DNA of 46,948 bases from 70-18 sp041691815 (GTDB taxonomy: Bacteria; Pseudomonadota; Alphaproteobacteria; Acetobacterales; Acetobacteraceae). Positions 32,417-40,707 of this stretch are shown here, one piece after another. The stretch lies in NCBI GenBank assembly GCA_041691815.1, contig JBEPTZ010000019.1, forward strand, positions 1 to 46,948, in the 5' to 3' direction. A program made the translations under genes and the position numbers. The notes beneath the pieces are model-generated. The model had not been told where the DNA came from. It saw nothing but the letters and a program-made list of their open reading frames with translations, and made no database searches. Position 1 is the first letter of the stretch, and each line of letters begins with the position of its first letter.

Positions 32417-33946
32417 ATGCGCGGATCACTCATGAGGGGCCTCGGGCTGGGGGCGCTGCTGCTGGCAGCCGGCCTTACCGCCCAGCCCGCCCAGGCGCAA
32501 AAATCGGCCGATACGCTGCGCATCACGTGGCGCGACGCCATTCCCAACGTCAACCCGTACTACAACCAGCTCCGCACCGGTCTGGTGCTCGCCACCCAGA
32601 CCATGGATGGCCTCGTCTACCGCGACCCCGAAACCTTCGCCATCAAGCCGCTGCTCGCCACCTCGTGGAAATACGTCGACGACACCACGCTGGAATTCAC
32701 CCTGCGCAAGGGCGTCAAATTCCAGGATGGCAGCCCGTTCAGCGCCGACGACGTGGTCTACACCTTCAACAGCCTTCTGACAGACAAGCAGGTCTCGGTC
32801 CCCAGCAACTTCGCCTGGCTGGCCGGCGCCAAGAAGGTCGACGATTACACCGTCCAGGTGCAGCTGAAGCGCATCTTCCCGGCCGCGCTGGAATACCTCG
32901 CCATGGTCATGCCGATCTGGCCCCAGGCCTACCGCGAAAAGGTCGGCCACGACGCCTACGACAAGAAGCCGGTCGCCGCCGGCCCGTACATGATCACCAA
33001 GGTTGACGGCATCACCCAGATCAACCTCACCCGGTTCGACGGCTACTACGCCGACAGCCCCAAGGGCCGCCCGGCGATCAAGAACATCTCCATCCACGAA
33101 GTGGCCGACGCCACCACCGAACTGAACGAGTTGCTCGGCGGCCGCGCCGACTGGATCTGGAACTTCACGCCGGACGTGTTCGACAACATCAACCACGTGC
33201 CCACGCTGCAAGCGATGCGGGCCGAGAGCATGCGTGTCGGCTACATCCAGTTCGACGCCGCCGGCCGCACCGGCAAGGACAATCCGCTGACCAAGCAGAA
33301 GGTCCGCCAGGCCATCGCCTACGCCATCGACCGCCAGACCTTCGCCAAGCAACTGGTCCAGGGCGGCTCGCGCGTGCTCGATGCGTTCTGCTTCCCCACC
33401 CAGTTCGGCTGCGACGCCGCGGCGGCGGTGAAATACCCCTATGACCCCGCCAAGGCCAAGCAACTGCTCACCGAGGCTGGCTATCCGAACGGCTTCGACA
33501 CCGAACTGGTCAGCTACGTGCTGCCGCAATGGAACGGCGCGGTGCAGAACTACCTGAAGGCGGTCGGCATCAACGCCCGCATCAGCCAGTTGCAGGTCGG
33601 CGCCGTGGTCAAGCGTAACATGGAAGGCACCAGCCCGATGAACATGGGCAGCTGGGGCAGCTACTCGATCAACGACGTCTCCGCCATCCTGCCGTTCTAC
33701 TTCACCGGCAACACCAGCGACTACAGCCAGAATGCCGAACTGAAGGCGCTGATCGAGGAAGGCGGCTCGGTCACCGACCCTGACAAGCGCCGCGCCGCCT
33801 ACAGCAAGGCGCTGCACATCATCTCCGAGCAGATGTACGTGCTGCCGATGAACACCTACGTAAACACCTACGGTATCTCACGGAACCTGAACTTCAAGCC
33901 CTATCCGGACGAACTGCCGCGCTTCTACCTGTCCACCTGGAAGTAA
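32417..33946 (+). CDS. Peptide/opine-type ABC transporter substrate-binding protein (SBP_bac_5)
   Basis: 509 residues from the ATG at 32417, with AGGGGG 8 nt upstream. A Sec signal peptide ends at TAQPAQAQ. The mature protein shows the family-5 pattern: DTLRITWRDAIPNVNPYYNQ, DGLVYRDPETFAIKPLLATSW, EFTLRKGVKFQDGSPFSADDVVYTF, VRQAIAYAIDRQ, YDPAKAKQLLTEAGYPNGF and a C-terminal LPRFYLSTWK. It should capture a peptide, sugar acid derivative or similar solute in the periplasm for the permease/ATPase set encoded convergently from the other side. Substrate is unknown; the neighbouring enolase-superfamily enzymes suggest an acid sugar or amino-acid-like compound. Confidence 0.93.
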   Translation: MRGSLMRGLGLGALLLAAGLTAQPAQAQKSADTLRITWRDAIPNVNPYYNQLRTGLVLATQTMDGLVYRDPETFAIKPLLATSWKYVDDTTLEFTLRKGVKFQDGSPFSADDVVYTFNSLLTDKQVSVPSNFAWLAGAKKVDDYTVQVQLKRIFPAALEYLAMVMPIWPQAYREKVGHDAYDKKPVAAGPYMITKVDGITQINLTRFDGYYADSPKGRPAIKNISIHEVADATTELNELLGGRADWIWNFTPDVFDNINHVPTLQAMRAESMRVGYIQFDAAGRTGKDNPLTKQKVRQAIAYAIDRQTFAKQLVQGGSRVLDAFCFPTQFGCDAAAAVKYPYDPAKAKQLLTEAGYPNGFDTELVSYVLPQWNGAVQNYLKAVGINARISQLQVGAVVKRNMEGTSPMNMGSWGSYSINDVSAILPFYFTGNTSDYSQNAELKALIEEGGSVTDPDKRRAAYSKALHIISEQMYVLPMNTYVNTYGISRNLNFKPYPDELPRFYLSTWK

Positions 33947-33952
33947 TGCGAC

Positions 33953-33981
33953 CCGCCGCTGGCCGCTCGGGTCAGCGGCGG
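33953..33981 (+). terminator. GC-rich stem-loop after the substrate-binding protein gene
   Basis: CCGCCGCTG and CAGCGGCGG form a perfect 9-bp stem with an 11-nt loop, 6 bp after the stop codon. There is no T tract directly after it, so on its own it is a pause or 3'-end-stabilising hairpin. The dispersed repeat copy A that follows provides T-rich hairpins. Confidence 0.5.
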
Positions 33982-33996
33982 CTGCCAGGGAAGGCT

Positions 33997-34120
33997 CTTC
34001 TTTTTGTGAACAAAAAGAAGCAAAAAAACTTTTCGTGCGTTTTGGAGACTCCGGAGTCTCCCGCGCTCAACTGTTGCAAGGCGGATAAAAGTTTTTTGCT
34101 TCTTTTTTCCAAAAAAGAAG
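33997..34120 (-). repeat. Dispersed three-hairpin repeat, copy A (inverted relative to B and C)
   Basis: The element has an outer hairpin with arms CTTCTTTTTG/CAAAAAGAAG (33997-34020), a core bounded by AAAAAAACTTTT and AAAAGTTTTTT arms, and a second outer hairpin CTTCTTTTTT/AAAAAAGAAG (34099-34120). The core holds a perfect 18-bp palindrome GGAGACTCCGGAGTCTCC at 34044-34061 and TTGCAAGGCGGAT, the reverse complement of the conserved ATCCGCCTTGCAA seen in copies B and C. It lies between the convergent substrate-binding-protein and ATPase genes, where T-runs on both strands would terminate both transcripts. Confidence 0.85.
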
Positions 34121-34128
34121 TCTTTCTT

Positions 34129-35079
34129 TCAAGCCAGCCAACACTCCACCATCCGCTCCCCGATCATCCGCGGCACCGGCGCCTCGATGCTGCAGCGCGC
34201 CACGGCGATCGGGCAGCGCGGATGAAACCGGCAGCCAGGCGGCACATTAGCCGGGTCCGGATAGCTATCCCCCAGCCCGACATCGGGAATCCCCAATCCC
34301 GGCTCCGGCGTCAGCACCGACTCCAGCAGCGCGCGGCTGTACGGGTGCGCCGGGCCGCGAAACAGCGTCTCGGTCGCCGCCCGCTCCACCACCCGGCCGA
34401 GATACATCACCGCCACCTCGTCGCAGATATGCTCCACCACCGCCAGGTTGTGGCTGATGAACAGCAGGGTCAGCCCCATCTCGCGGCGCAGCTCGTTCAG
34501 CAGGTTCAATATCTGCGCCTGCACTGATACATCCAGCGCACTGGTCGGCTCGTCGCAGACCATGATGCGCGGCCGCAGGATCAGCGCCCGGGCGATCGCC
34601 ACCCGCTGCCGCTGCCCGCCGGAAAGCTGCGCCGGCAGCCGGCTGCCCATCTCGGCGGTCAGCCCCACCCGCTCCAGCATCTCCACCACCCGGCGCTCGC
34701 GCTCCGCCCGGCCGACCCCCTGGGCGGAAAGCGGCAGCCCGACGATATCGACGATCTTGCGGCGCGGATTGAGCGAGGAGAACGGGTCCTGGAACACCGG
34801 CTGGATCAGCCGCGCCCGCTCCCGCCGGTTCATCCCGGCCAACCGACGCCCATCCACCAGGATATCGCCCGAACTCGGCGCATGCAGCCCCAGGATCAGC
34901 CGCGCCAGCGTCGATTTGCCGCAACCGGACTCACCCACCACCCCAAAGCAGCCGCCGCTCGGCACCGCGAACGACACTCCGTCCACCGCCCGCACGAAGC
35001 GCGGTTGGGAGAACACCCCGGCCCCCTGCCGGAAGATGCGCGCCACATCGCGCACCTCGATCGCCGGAACCGTACTCAT
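34129..35079 (-). CDS. ABC transporter ATP-binding protein, DppF/OppF-like
   Basis: 316 residues from the ATG at 35079, which overlaps the upstream ATPase stop by 4 bp (ATGA). The ATPase domain has Walker A GESGCGKST, the Q-loop VFQDPFSSLNPR, signature LSGGQRQRVAIARAL, Walker B IMVCDEPTSALD and switch His in FISHNLAVVEHI. The C-terminal oligopeptide-transporter extension (PGCRFHPRCPIAVARC) is present. As second ATPase of the heterodimer it powers import through the two permeases encoded upstream. It is the last gene of the transporter operon and ends 9 bp from repeat copy A. Confidence 0.95.
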   Translation of the reverse strand: MSTVPAIEVRDVARIFRQGAGVFSQPRFVRAVDGVSFAVPSGGCFGVVGESGCGKSTLARLILGLHAPSSGDILVDGRRLAGMNRRERARLIQPVFQDPFSSLNPRRKIVDIVGLPLSAQGVGRAERERRVVEMLERVGLTAEMGSRLPAQLSGGQRQRVAIARALILRPRIMVCDEPTSALDVSVQAQILNLLNELRREMGLTLLFISHNLAVVEHICDEVAVMYLGRVVERAATETLFRGPAHPYSRALLESVLTPEPGLGIPDVGLGDSYPDPANVPPGCRFHPRCPIAVARCSIEAPVPRMIGERMVECWLA

Positions 35080-36056
35080 GCCGCGCGCCGCAACGGCCAG
35101 TCCGGCGGCAGCACGCATTCATAGCCATGCCCGGCTGCACGCTCCCGCCACGGCAGGTCGCCGGCGCATTGCGGCGTCGCCTCGGCGCAGCGGGCGCGAA
35201 ACGCACAGCCCTGGAAGCCCTCGGTAATCCGCGGCACGGTGCCCGGAATGCTGCCCAGCGGCTCATCCCGCCGCGTCCGCCCCGGCACCGGCACGCATTC
35301 CAGCAGCCCGCGCGTATAGGGGTGGGTCGGCGCCGAGAACAGATCGGCGGCGCTGGCATGCTCCACCACCCGGCCGGCATACATCACGCTCACCTTGTGC
35401 GCCATGCGCGCCACCACCCCCAGGTCGTGGGTGATCAGCAGCATCGCCAGCCCCAGTTCGCGCTGCAACTCCAGTAGCAGCCGCAGAATCTGCGCCTGCA
35501 CCGTCACATCCAGCGCCGTGGTCGGTTCGTCGGCGATCAGCAGTTCCGGGTCGCACATCAACGCCATGGCAATCATCACCCGCTGCCGCAGCCCGCCGGA
35601 AAGCTGGTGCGGATACTGCCCGAGCCGCATCCCCGGCGCGGTGATCCCCACCTTCTCCAGCAGCACCGCCGCCCGCTCCAGCGCCTCGCCGCGGCTGCCG
35701 CCCCGATGCCGCCGCCGCACCTCGGCCATCTGCGAGCCGACGGTATAGGCCGGGTTCAGGCTGGTCATCGGCTCCTGGAAGATCATCGCCATCCGGTCGC
35801 CGCGCAATCGGGACACCTGCCGCTCCGACCAGCCGCGCATGTCCTGGCCGTCGAACGCCAGCCGCGTCGCCGTGCGCACCGCGCCACGCGCCAACAGGCT
35901 CATCACCGCCAACGCCGACACCGACTTGCCACAGCCGGACTCCCCCACCAGGCAATGCGTCTCGCCCCGCTCCACCACCAGCGACACACCACGCACCGCC
36001 CGCGTGCCACCGCCGAAATGCACGCGGAGGTCTTCGACTTCCAGCAGGGCGGTCAT
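35076..36056 (-). CDS. ABC transporter ATP-binding protein, DppD/OppD-like
   Basis: 326 residues, with GGAGG 6 nt before the ATG at 36056. Walker A is GESGCGKSV, Q-loop IFQEPMTSLNPA, signature LSGGLRQRVMIAMAL, Walker B LLIADEPTTALD and switch His LLITHDLGVVARM. The family's C-terminal extension is present (GCAFRARCAEATPQC, Cys-rich). It pairs with the DppF-like ATPase. It is separated from the DppC-like permease gene by 160 bp that hold repeat copy B, an unusual interruption within a transporter operon. Confidence 0.95.
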   Translation of the reverse strand: MTALLEVEDLRVHFGGGTRAVRGVSLVVERGETHCLVGESGCGKSVSALAVMSLLARGAVRTATRLAFDGQDMRGWSERQVSRLRGDRMAMIFQEPMTSLNPAYTVGSQMAEVRRRHRGGSRGEALERAAVLLEKVGITAPGMRLGQYPHQLSGGLRQRVMIAMALMCDPELLIADEPTTALDVTVQAQILRLLLELQRELGLAMLLITHDLGVVARMAHKVSVMYAGRVVEHASAADLFSAPTHPYTRGLLECVPVPGRTRRDEPLGSIPGTVPRITEGFQGCAFRARCAEATPQCAGDLPWRERAAGHGYECVLPPDWPLRRAA

Positions 36057-36083
36057 TCATGGCCTCCAGAAAAGGCAAGGAAG

Positions 36084-36202
36084 GGTTCTTTTTTGTAAAA
36101 AAGAACCAAAAAACCCATCCGCCTTGCAACAGTGGAGCGCGGGAGACTCGATACACTTCAACGGATGAAGTTTTTTTGCTTCTTTGTTTTCAAACAAAGA
36201 AG
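36084..36202 (+). repeat. Dispersed three-hairpin repeat, copy B
   Basis: Hairpin 1 has arms GGTTCTTTTTT/AAAAAAGAACC (36084-36107). The core is bounded by AAAAAACCCATCCG and CGGATGAAGTTTTTT. Hairpin 3 has arms CTTCTTTGTTT/AAACAAAGAAG (36179-36202). The loop contains ATCCGCCTTGCAACAGTGGAG and GGGAGACTC, shared with copy A on the opposite strand. Hairpin arms differ between copies in matched fashion (GTTT with AAAC here), so base pairing is preserved while sequence varies. It lies inside the ABC transporter operon, between the dppC-like and dppD-like genes, where it may lower expression of the ATPases relative to the permeases. Confidence 0.85.
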
Positions 36203-36216
36203 ACTTGCTGACTTCC

Positions 36217-37053
36217 TCATGCATCCCGCGTCGCGCCCAGCATGTCACGCAGGCCATCGCCCAGGAAGTTGATCCCCAGCACCAGCACGAACAGCGCGAT
36301 GCCTGGTATCATGATCACCCACGGGGTGAAGTACATGTAGTCCTTGGCCTCGGCGATCATCAGCCCCCAGGACGGCAGTGGCGGCGGCACCCCGAGCCCG
36401 AGGAACGACAGCGCCGCCTCCAGCAGGATCGCCAGCGCCATCTCCAACGTCGCCACCACGATCAGGTGGTGGATGATGTTGGGCAGCACCTCGCGCACCA
36501 GGATATAGCTGCGCGAGCAGCCGGCGGCCCAGGCGGCGGCGATGTAATCCAGCGTCCGCACCTGCATCGTCGTGGTCCGCGCCACCACCGCGAAGCGCTC
36601 CCACAGCAGCAGCCCCAGCGTCAGCACCACCACGGTCAGCGAGCTGCCGACCAGCCCGACCACCGCCAGCGCCACCAGGATCAGCGGGATAGACAGCCGC
36701 GTGGTGATGATGAACATCACCACATCGTCCACCCGCCCGCCGAAGAACCCGCCCAGCACCCCCAGCGTGATGCCGATCGTCCCCGACGCGATCACCGTCG
36801 CCACCCCGATCAGCATCGAGATGCGCGCGCCGTAGATCAGCCGCGAGAAATAGTCCCGCCCCAGCTGGTCGGTGCCGAGCCAGTGCGCCGGGCTGCCGCC
36901 CACCATCCAGGACGGCGGCACCATGCGCAGCGTGAGGTCCTGCGCGAACGGGTCATGTGGCACCAGCAGCGGCGCGAAGATGGCGCAGAACGCCGCCACC
37001 GACACGATCACCGCGCCAAGCAAGGTGGAAATATTGCGCAGCGACATCCGCAT
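36217..37053 (-). CDS. ABC transporter permease, DppC/OppC-like
   Basis: 278 residues with about six membrane helices: an N-terminal helix (LLGAVIVSVAAFCAIFAPLL), then the DppC hallmark HWLGTDQLGRDYFSRLIYGAR, then a five-helix core with the EAA loop REVLPNIIHHLIVV that docks onto the ATPases, and a C-terminal LGINFLGDGLRDMLG. The start codon overlaps the DppB stop by one base (TGATG). It forms the import channel together with the DppB-like permease. Confidence 0.95.
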   Translation of the reverse strand: MRMSLRNISTLLGAVIVSVAAFCAIFAPLLVPHDPFAQDLTLRMVPPSWMVGGSPAHWLGTDQLGRDYFSRLIYGARISMLIGVATVIASGTIGITLGVLGGFFGGRVDDVVMFIITTRLSIPLILVALAVVGLVGSSLTVVVLTLGLLLWERFAVVARTTTMQVRTLDYIAAAWAAGCSRSYILVREVLPNIIHHLIVVATLEMALAILLEAALSFLGLGVPPPLPSWGLMIAEAKDYMYFTPWVIMIPGIALFVLVLGINFLGDGLRDMLGATRDA

Positions 37054-37976
37054 CAGGAGGCCCGCAGCCGCGGGTCGAGCACCGCGTTCATCAGGTCGGC
37101 CAGCAGGGTCAGCAGGATGAAGATCACCGCCAGGAACAGCACCACCGCCTGCACCACCGGGAAGTCGTTCTTGCTGATCGACTCCCAGCCCAGGTAGCCG
37201 ACGCCGGGCAGCGCGAACACCGATTCGATCACCACTGAACCCGACAGCATGAAGCCAAGCTGCACCGCCGAGATCGACACCACCGGCATCGCCGCGTTGC
37301 GCAGCGCATGCTTCAGCACCACCGCCATCCGGCTCAGCCCCTTGGCCCGCGCGGTGCGGATATAATCCGACGCCAGCGCGTCCACCATGCCGCTGCGGGT
37401 GAGCCGCATCAGGCTCGGCACCGCCGAGAACCCCAGCACGAAACTCGGTAGGATATAGCCATGCCAGTCATCGGCGCCGGACACCGGCAGCCAGCCCAGC
37501 TTCAGCCCGAAGGTGATGATCAGCACCAGGCCCAGCCAGAAGCTGGGCATCGCCTGCCCCACCACCGCCACCAGCATGATCGCCCGGTCCAGCGCGCCGC
37601 CCTCGCGCATCGCCGCCAAAATCCCCAGCGGCAGCGCGATGGTCAGCGCCACCACCAGCCCGCCCAGCCCCAGCCGCAGCGTGATCGGCAGCCGCTGGCG
37701 GATCAGCGTCGCCGCCTGCTCATGATACAGGAACGATCGCCCGAGATCACCTTGCGCCGCCGAAATAACCCAGTTGGCGAACTGCACCGGCAGCGGCCGG
37801 TCCAGCCCATACTCCTTGCGGATGATCTCCACATCCTGCTGCGTCGCCTGCGGCCCGGCGATCGAGATCGCCAGGTCGCCGGACAGCCGGGTGAGCGCGA
37901 AGCTGATGGTCAGCACCGTCAGCATCACAAGCAGCGCCAGCAGCAGACGCCGGGCAAAAAACTTCAACATCGCCAT
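37053..37976 (-). CDS. ABC transporter permease, DppB/OppB-like
   Basis: 307 residues from the ATG at 37976; a GTG at 37982 and an ATG at 37970 are also in frame. The N-terminal helix (FFARRLLLALLVMLTVLTISFALTRL) and periplasmic region (EIIRKEYGLDRPLPVQFANW, GDLGRSFLYHEQ) are classic for the family, as are the core helices, the EAA loop (YIRTARAKGLSRMAVVLKHALRNA) and VIESVFALPGVGYLGWESI. First gene of the minus-strand transporter operon. Its promoter must lie in the 89-bp gap it shares with the first enolase-superfamily gene, so the two directions may be coregulated. Confidence 0.94.
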   Translation of the reverse strand: MAMLKFFARRLLLALLVMLTVLTISFALTRLSGDLAISIAGPQATQQDVEIIRKEYGLDRPLPVQFANWVISAAQGDLGRSFLYHEQAATLIRQRLPITLRLGLGGLVVALTIALPLGILAAMREGGALDRAIMLVAVVGQAMPSFWLGLVLIITFGLKLGWLPVSGADDWHGYILPSFVLGFSAVPSLMRLTRSGMVDALASDYIRTARAKGLSRMAVVLKHALRNAAMPVVSISAVQLGFMLSGSVVIESVFALPGVGYLGWESISKNDFPVVQAVVLFLAVIFILLTLLADLMNAVLDPRLRAS

Positions 37977-38065
37977 GCACACTATGGTGCTGCCGCGGCC
38001 CCGACAAGCACCATTGACCCCCTGGCTGGCCGGCAGTGTGATGGCCCGGTTATCGGAGCAACGCC

Positions 38066-39181
38066 ATGAAGATCATCGCCATCGAAACCCACCACATCGC
38101 GGTGCCGTTCAGCATGGGCGCCGAGAAATCCGCCTTCGCCGGCTTCGCCTGGAGCAGCATGAACACGCTGTTCATCCGTATCGTCACCGACCAGGGCATC
38201 GACGGCTGGGGCGAGGGCTTCGGTCATGGCTGCTGCCCCGCCACCCGAACCGCCATCGACACCCAACTGGCGCCGCTGCTGCTCGGCCAGGACGCGCGCG
38301 ACATCGCCGGCCTGCACCACCGCACCGCCAAGGCGCTGCATCTGTTCGGCCGCAACGGCCCGCATCTCTACGCCCGCTCGGCGATGGACACCGCGCTGTG
38401 GGATATCGCCGCGAAAGCCGCCCAACTGCCGCTCTGGCGCCTGCTCGGCGCCACCCCACCCAAGCCGACCCGCGCCTATGCCAGCCTGCTGCGCTATGGC
38501 GACCCGGCAACCCTGGCCGCCGCCGTCAGCCGCGCCCGCGCGCTCGGCTACGACGACCTCAAGCTGCACGAGATCACCGTGGAAGCGGTCCGCGCCGCCC
38601 GCGACGCTGCCGGCCCGACGGCGCGCATCATGGTCGATACCAACTGCCCGTGGACCCCCGACCAGGCGGTCGCGATGGCGCGGGCGTTGCGCAACTGCAA
38701 CCTCACCTGGTTGGAGGAACCGATCTGGCCGCCCGAGGATTTTACCGGTCTGGCGCGGATTCGCCGCGAATCCGGCATAAAAATCGCCGCCGGCGAAAAC
38801 GCCACCGGACTGTGCGATTTCAAGCATGCATTCGAATGCGCTGCCCTCGATATCGCCCAGCCCAGTGTCGCCAAGATCGGCGGCATCACTGAAACATTGA
38901 AAATCGCCGGACTCGCCGAAGCAATGGGTGTGCGGCTCATCCCGCATTGCGCCTATTTCGGCCCCGGTTTTCTCGCCAGCCTGCACCTGCATGCGAGGCT
39001 GTCACCGCATGAACCTTTCGAGCGGCTGTTCGTTGACCTGGAGGCCAGCCCGTACCACGACATGGTTCTTGCGCGAAACGGCATGGTCACCGTGCCCGAC
39101 ACCCCCGGCCTCGGCGCCGACCCCGACATGGCAATCATGCGCCGCTACGCCGTGAGCCCGCCGACCATCAGCAAAGTATAG
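38066..39181 (+). CDS. Enolase-superfamily enzyme (mandelate racemase/muconate lactonizing type) 1
   Basis: 371 residues. The capping domain spans ~1-125, and the (beta/alpha)7beta barrel has the metal ligands Asp in RIMVDTNCPW, Glu in LTWLEEPIW and Glu in IAAGENATG. The second-strand motif is Lys-x-His (LKLHE). The late-barrel His is in RLIPHCAYFGPG. In AQPSVAKIGG the position that is Asp in mandelate-racemase-type His-Asp dyads, and Lys in dipeptide epimerases, is Ser. So it belongs to neither classic subgroup cleanly, and dehydratase or cycloisomerase activity on an acid sugar is possible. It is divergent from the transporter operon and 9 bp before its paralogue. Confidence 0.9.
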   Translation: MKIIAIETHHIAVPFSMGAEKSAFAGFAWSSMNTLFIRIVTDQGIDGWGEGFGHGCCPATRTAIDTQLAPLLLGQDARDIAGLHHRTAKALHLFGRNGPHLYARSAMDTALWDIAAKAAQLPLWRLLGATPPKPTRAYASLLRYGDPATLAAAVSRARALGYDDLKLHEITVEAVRAARDAAGPTARIMVDTNCPWTPDQAVAMARALRNCNLTWLEEPIWPPEDFTGLARIRRESGIKIAAGENATGLCDFKHAFECAALDIAQPSVAKIGGITETLKIAGLAEAMGVRLIPHCAYFGPGFLASLHLHARLSPHEPFERLFVDLEASPYHDMVLARNGMVTVPDTPGLGADPDMAIMRRYAVSPPTISKV

Positions 39182-39190
39182 AATCTCGCC

Positions 39191-40276
39191 ATGAAAATCA
39201 CCGCCCTGCGCACCCAGGTCGTCCATATGCCGCTGGCCAAACCAATCCGGGCGGCAATCTTCGAAATCCGCTCGATCGACTGCGTGCTGACCTATCTGGA
39301 CACCGACCAGGGCCTGACCGGCGAGGGCCTGGCCCTGGCGATGAACAACCAGCGCGTGCCGGTGCTCCACGAGATGATCCGCTCGCTGGAACCGTTGCTG
39401 CTCGGCCTCGACCCCACCATGGCCGGCGCTTTCCACCAGCGCGCCTGGAAGGAATTGAATTTCCTCGGCCATTCCGGCGTCTCGATCATCGGTCTGGCGG
39501 CCGTCGACGATGCCCTGCTCGACCTGCGTGGCAAGGCCGCCGGCCTCAACGTCTCCCGCCTGCTCGGCGCGGTTGCTACGAGCGTGCCGATCTACGCCAG
39601 CGGCGGGCTGTGGCTCTCTGCCTCGATCGACGAACTGCAACGGGAGGCAGAATCGTTCCGCGCCAAAGGCTTCCGCGCCATGAAGGCCCGCATCGGCAAC
39701 CGCGACCACGCCGGCGACCTCGCCCGCATCCGCGCCCTGCGCGAAGCCATCGGCCCCGACATCAACCTGATGGTCGACGCCAACCAGCAGATGACGCTAC
39801 CCCAGGCGCTGCGCATGGGCCGTGCGCTGGAGGAGTTCAACCTCACCTGGTTCGAGGAACCGCTCCCGTACTGGGACCACGCAGGCGAAGCCGCCCTGGC
39901 CGCAGCCCTCGACACCCCGCTGGCCAGCGGCGAAACCGTCCATACCAGCCGTGGCATGCATGAAATGCTGAAACTGCACGCCGTCGACGTGCTGATGCCC
40001 GACCTGCAACGCATGGGCGGCCCGACCGAGTTCCTCAAAGCCGCCCGCCTCGCCGAAGCCCATGATATCCCTGTCTCCTCGCACCTCTACAGCGAGATGA
40101 GCCTGTCGCTGCTGGCCGCCCTGCCGAACGCCATCTACCTGGAGCATATGCCGTGGTTCGCCCCCATCTACCGCGAACAGATCGAACTCGACGCTGATGG
40201 CCGCGCCATTGTTCCCGACCGGCCGGGCTGGGGCTTCAGCTTCGATCCGGATGCTGTGCGCCGCTTCGCTGCTTAG
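39191..40276 (+). CDS. Enolase-superfamily enzyme (mandelate racemase/muconate lactonizing type) 2
   Basis: 361 residues. Active-site motifs are the second-strand Lys-x-Arg (AMKARIG), metal Asp in NLMVDANQQ, Glu in WFEEPLPYWD, Glu in ASGETVHTS, the dyad Asp in LMPDLQRMGG with His in VSSHLYSEMS, and a late Glu in YLEHMPWF. This is the full mandelate-racemase subgroup set, so it probably abstracts an alpha-proton from a carboxylate and either racemises or dehydrates it (acid-sugar dehydratase is the commonest outcome). It is a distant paralogue of the preceding gene, and the two may catalyse successive steps. Substrate unknown. Confidence 0.9.
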   Translation: MKITALRTQVVHMPLAKPIRAAIFEIRSIDCVLTYLDTDQGLTGEGLALAMNNQRVPVLHEMIRSLEPLLLGLDPTMAGAFHQRAWKELNFLGHSGVSIIGLAAVDDALLDLRGKAAGLNVSRLLGAVATSVPIYASGGLWLSASIDELQREAESFRAKGFRAMKARIGNRDHAGDLARIRALREAIGPDINLMVDANQQMTLPQALRMGRALEEFNLTWFEEPLPYWDHAGEAALAAALDTPLASGETVHTSRGMHEMLKLHAVDVLMPDLQRMGGPTEFLKAARLAEAHDIPVSSHLYSEMSLSLLAALPNAIYLEHMPWFAPIYREQIELDADGRAIVPDRPGWGFSFDPDAVRRFAA

Positions 40277-40703
40277 TCTGGCCGCCGCCGCACCGGTCCT
40301 GCAATCTCCGGTCCCCGGCACCTGCATCACCTCGCCGTTCGGCGCCCGCGGCGACGTCGGCCGCCACGCCACCGGCTTCCACACCGGCATCGACCTGCGC
40401 GCCCCGGCCGGCACCTGGATACGCGCCGCCGCCAGCGGGCAGGTCGCCGCCATCCGCCGCCGCGGCGCGCTCGGGTTGGAAGTGGATATCCGCCTGCCGG
40501 ACGGCGCCATCACCCGCTACGCCCATCTCGGCAGCGTCGCCCCGGCCCTGGCCAGCGGCGGCAGCCATGTGACCACCGGCGCGCGCATCGGCCGCGCCGG
40601 CCGCACCGGCGTCACCTATGGCGCACATGTGCATTTCGAGCTGCGGCTGGGCGGCAAGCCGGTGGACCCGGCGCCTTATCTGCGACTCGGTAAGTGCAAG
40701 TAA
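40251..40703 (+). CDS. M23-family (LytM) peptidase, small secreted
   Basis: 150 residues from the ATG at 40251, which lies inside the 3' end of the preceding enzyme gene (26-bp overlap, different frame). MLCAASLLSLAAAAPVLQ is a signal peptide. The rest is essentially one LytM domain: ITSPFGARGDVGRHATGFHT, zinc motif HTGIDLRAPAG (His and Asp), and the second motif YGAHVHFELRLGG (His-x-His). The set of zinc ligands is complete, so it may cleave murein cross-bridges. Some stand-alone LytM proteins act only as amidase activators, but these usually lose zinc residues. It ends 5 bp before repeat copy C. Confidence 0.9.
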   Translation: MLCAASLLSLAAAAPVLQSPVPGTCITSPFGARGDVGRHATGFHTGIDLRAPAGTWIRAAASGQVAAIRRRGALGLEVDIRLPDGAITRYAHLGSVAPALASGGSHVTTGARIGRAGRTGVTYGAHVHFELRLGGKPVDPAPYLRLGKCK

Positions 40704-40707
40704 GAAT

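Noticed and set aside
33946..34527. 193-codon plus-strand frame over repeat copy A
   Set aside because: It crosses the hairpin repeat and then runs antisense to the DppF-like gene; no coding signature.
38066..40276. Dipeptide epimerase assignment for the two enolase-superfamily enzymes
   Set aside because: Tempting because of the peptide-type transporter and M23 peptidase, but neither protein has the second catalytic Lys of the epimerases; enzyme 2 has the His-Asp dyad instead.
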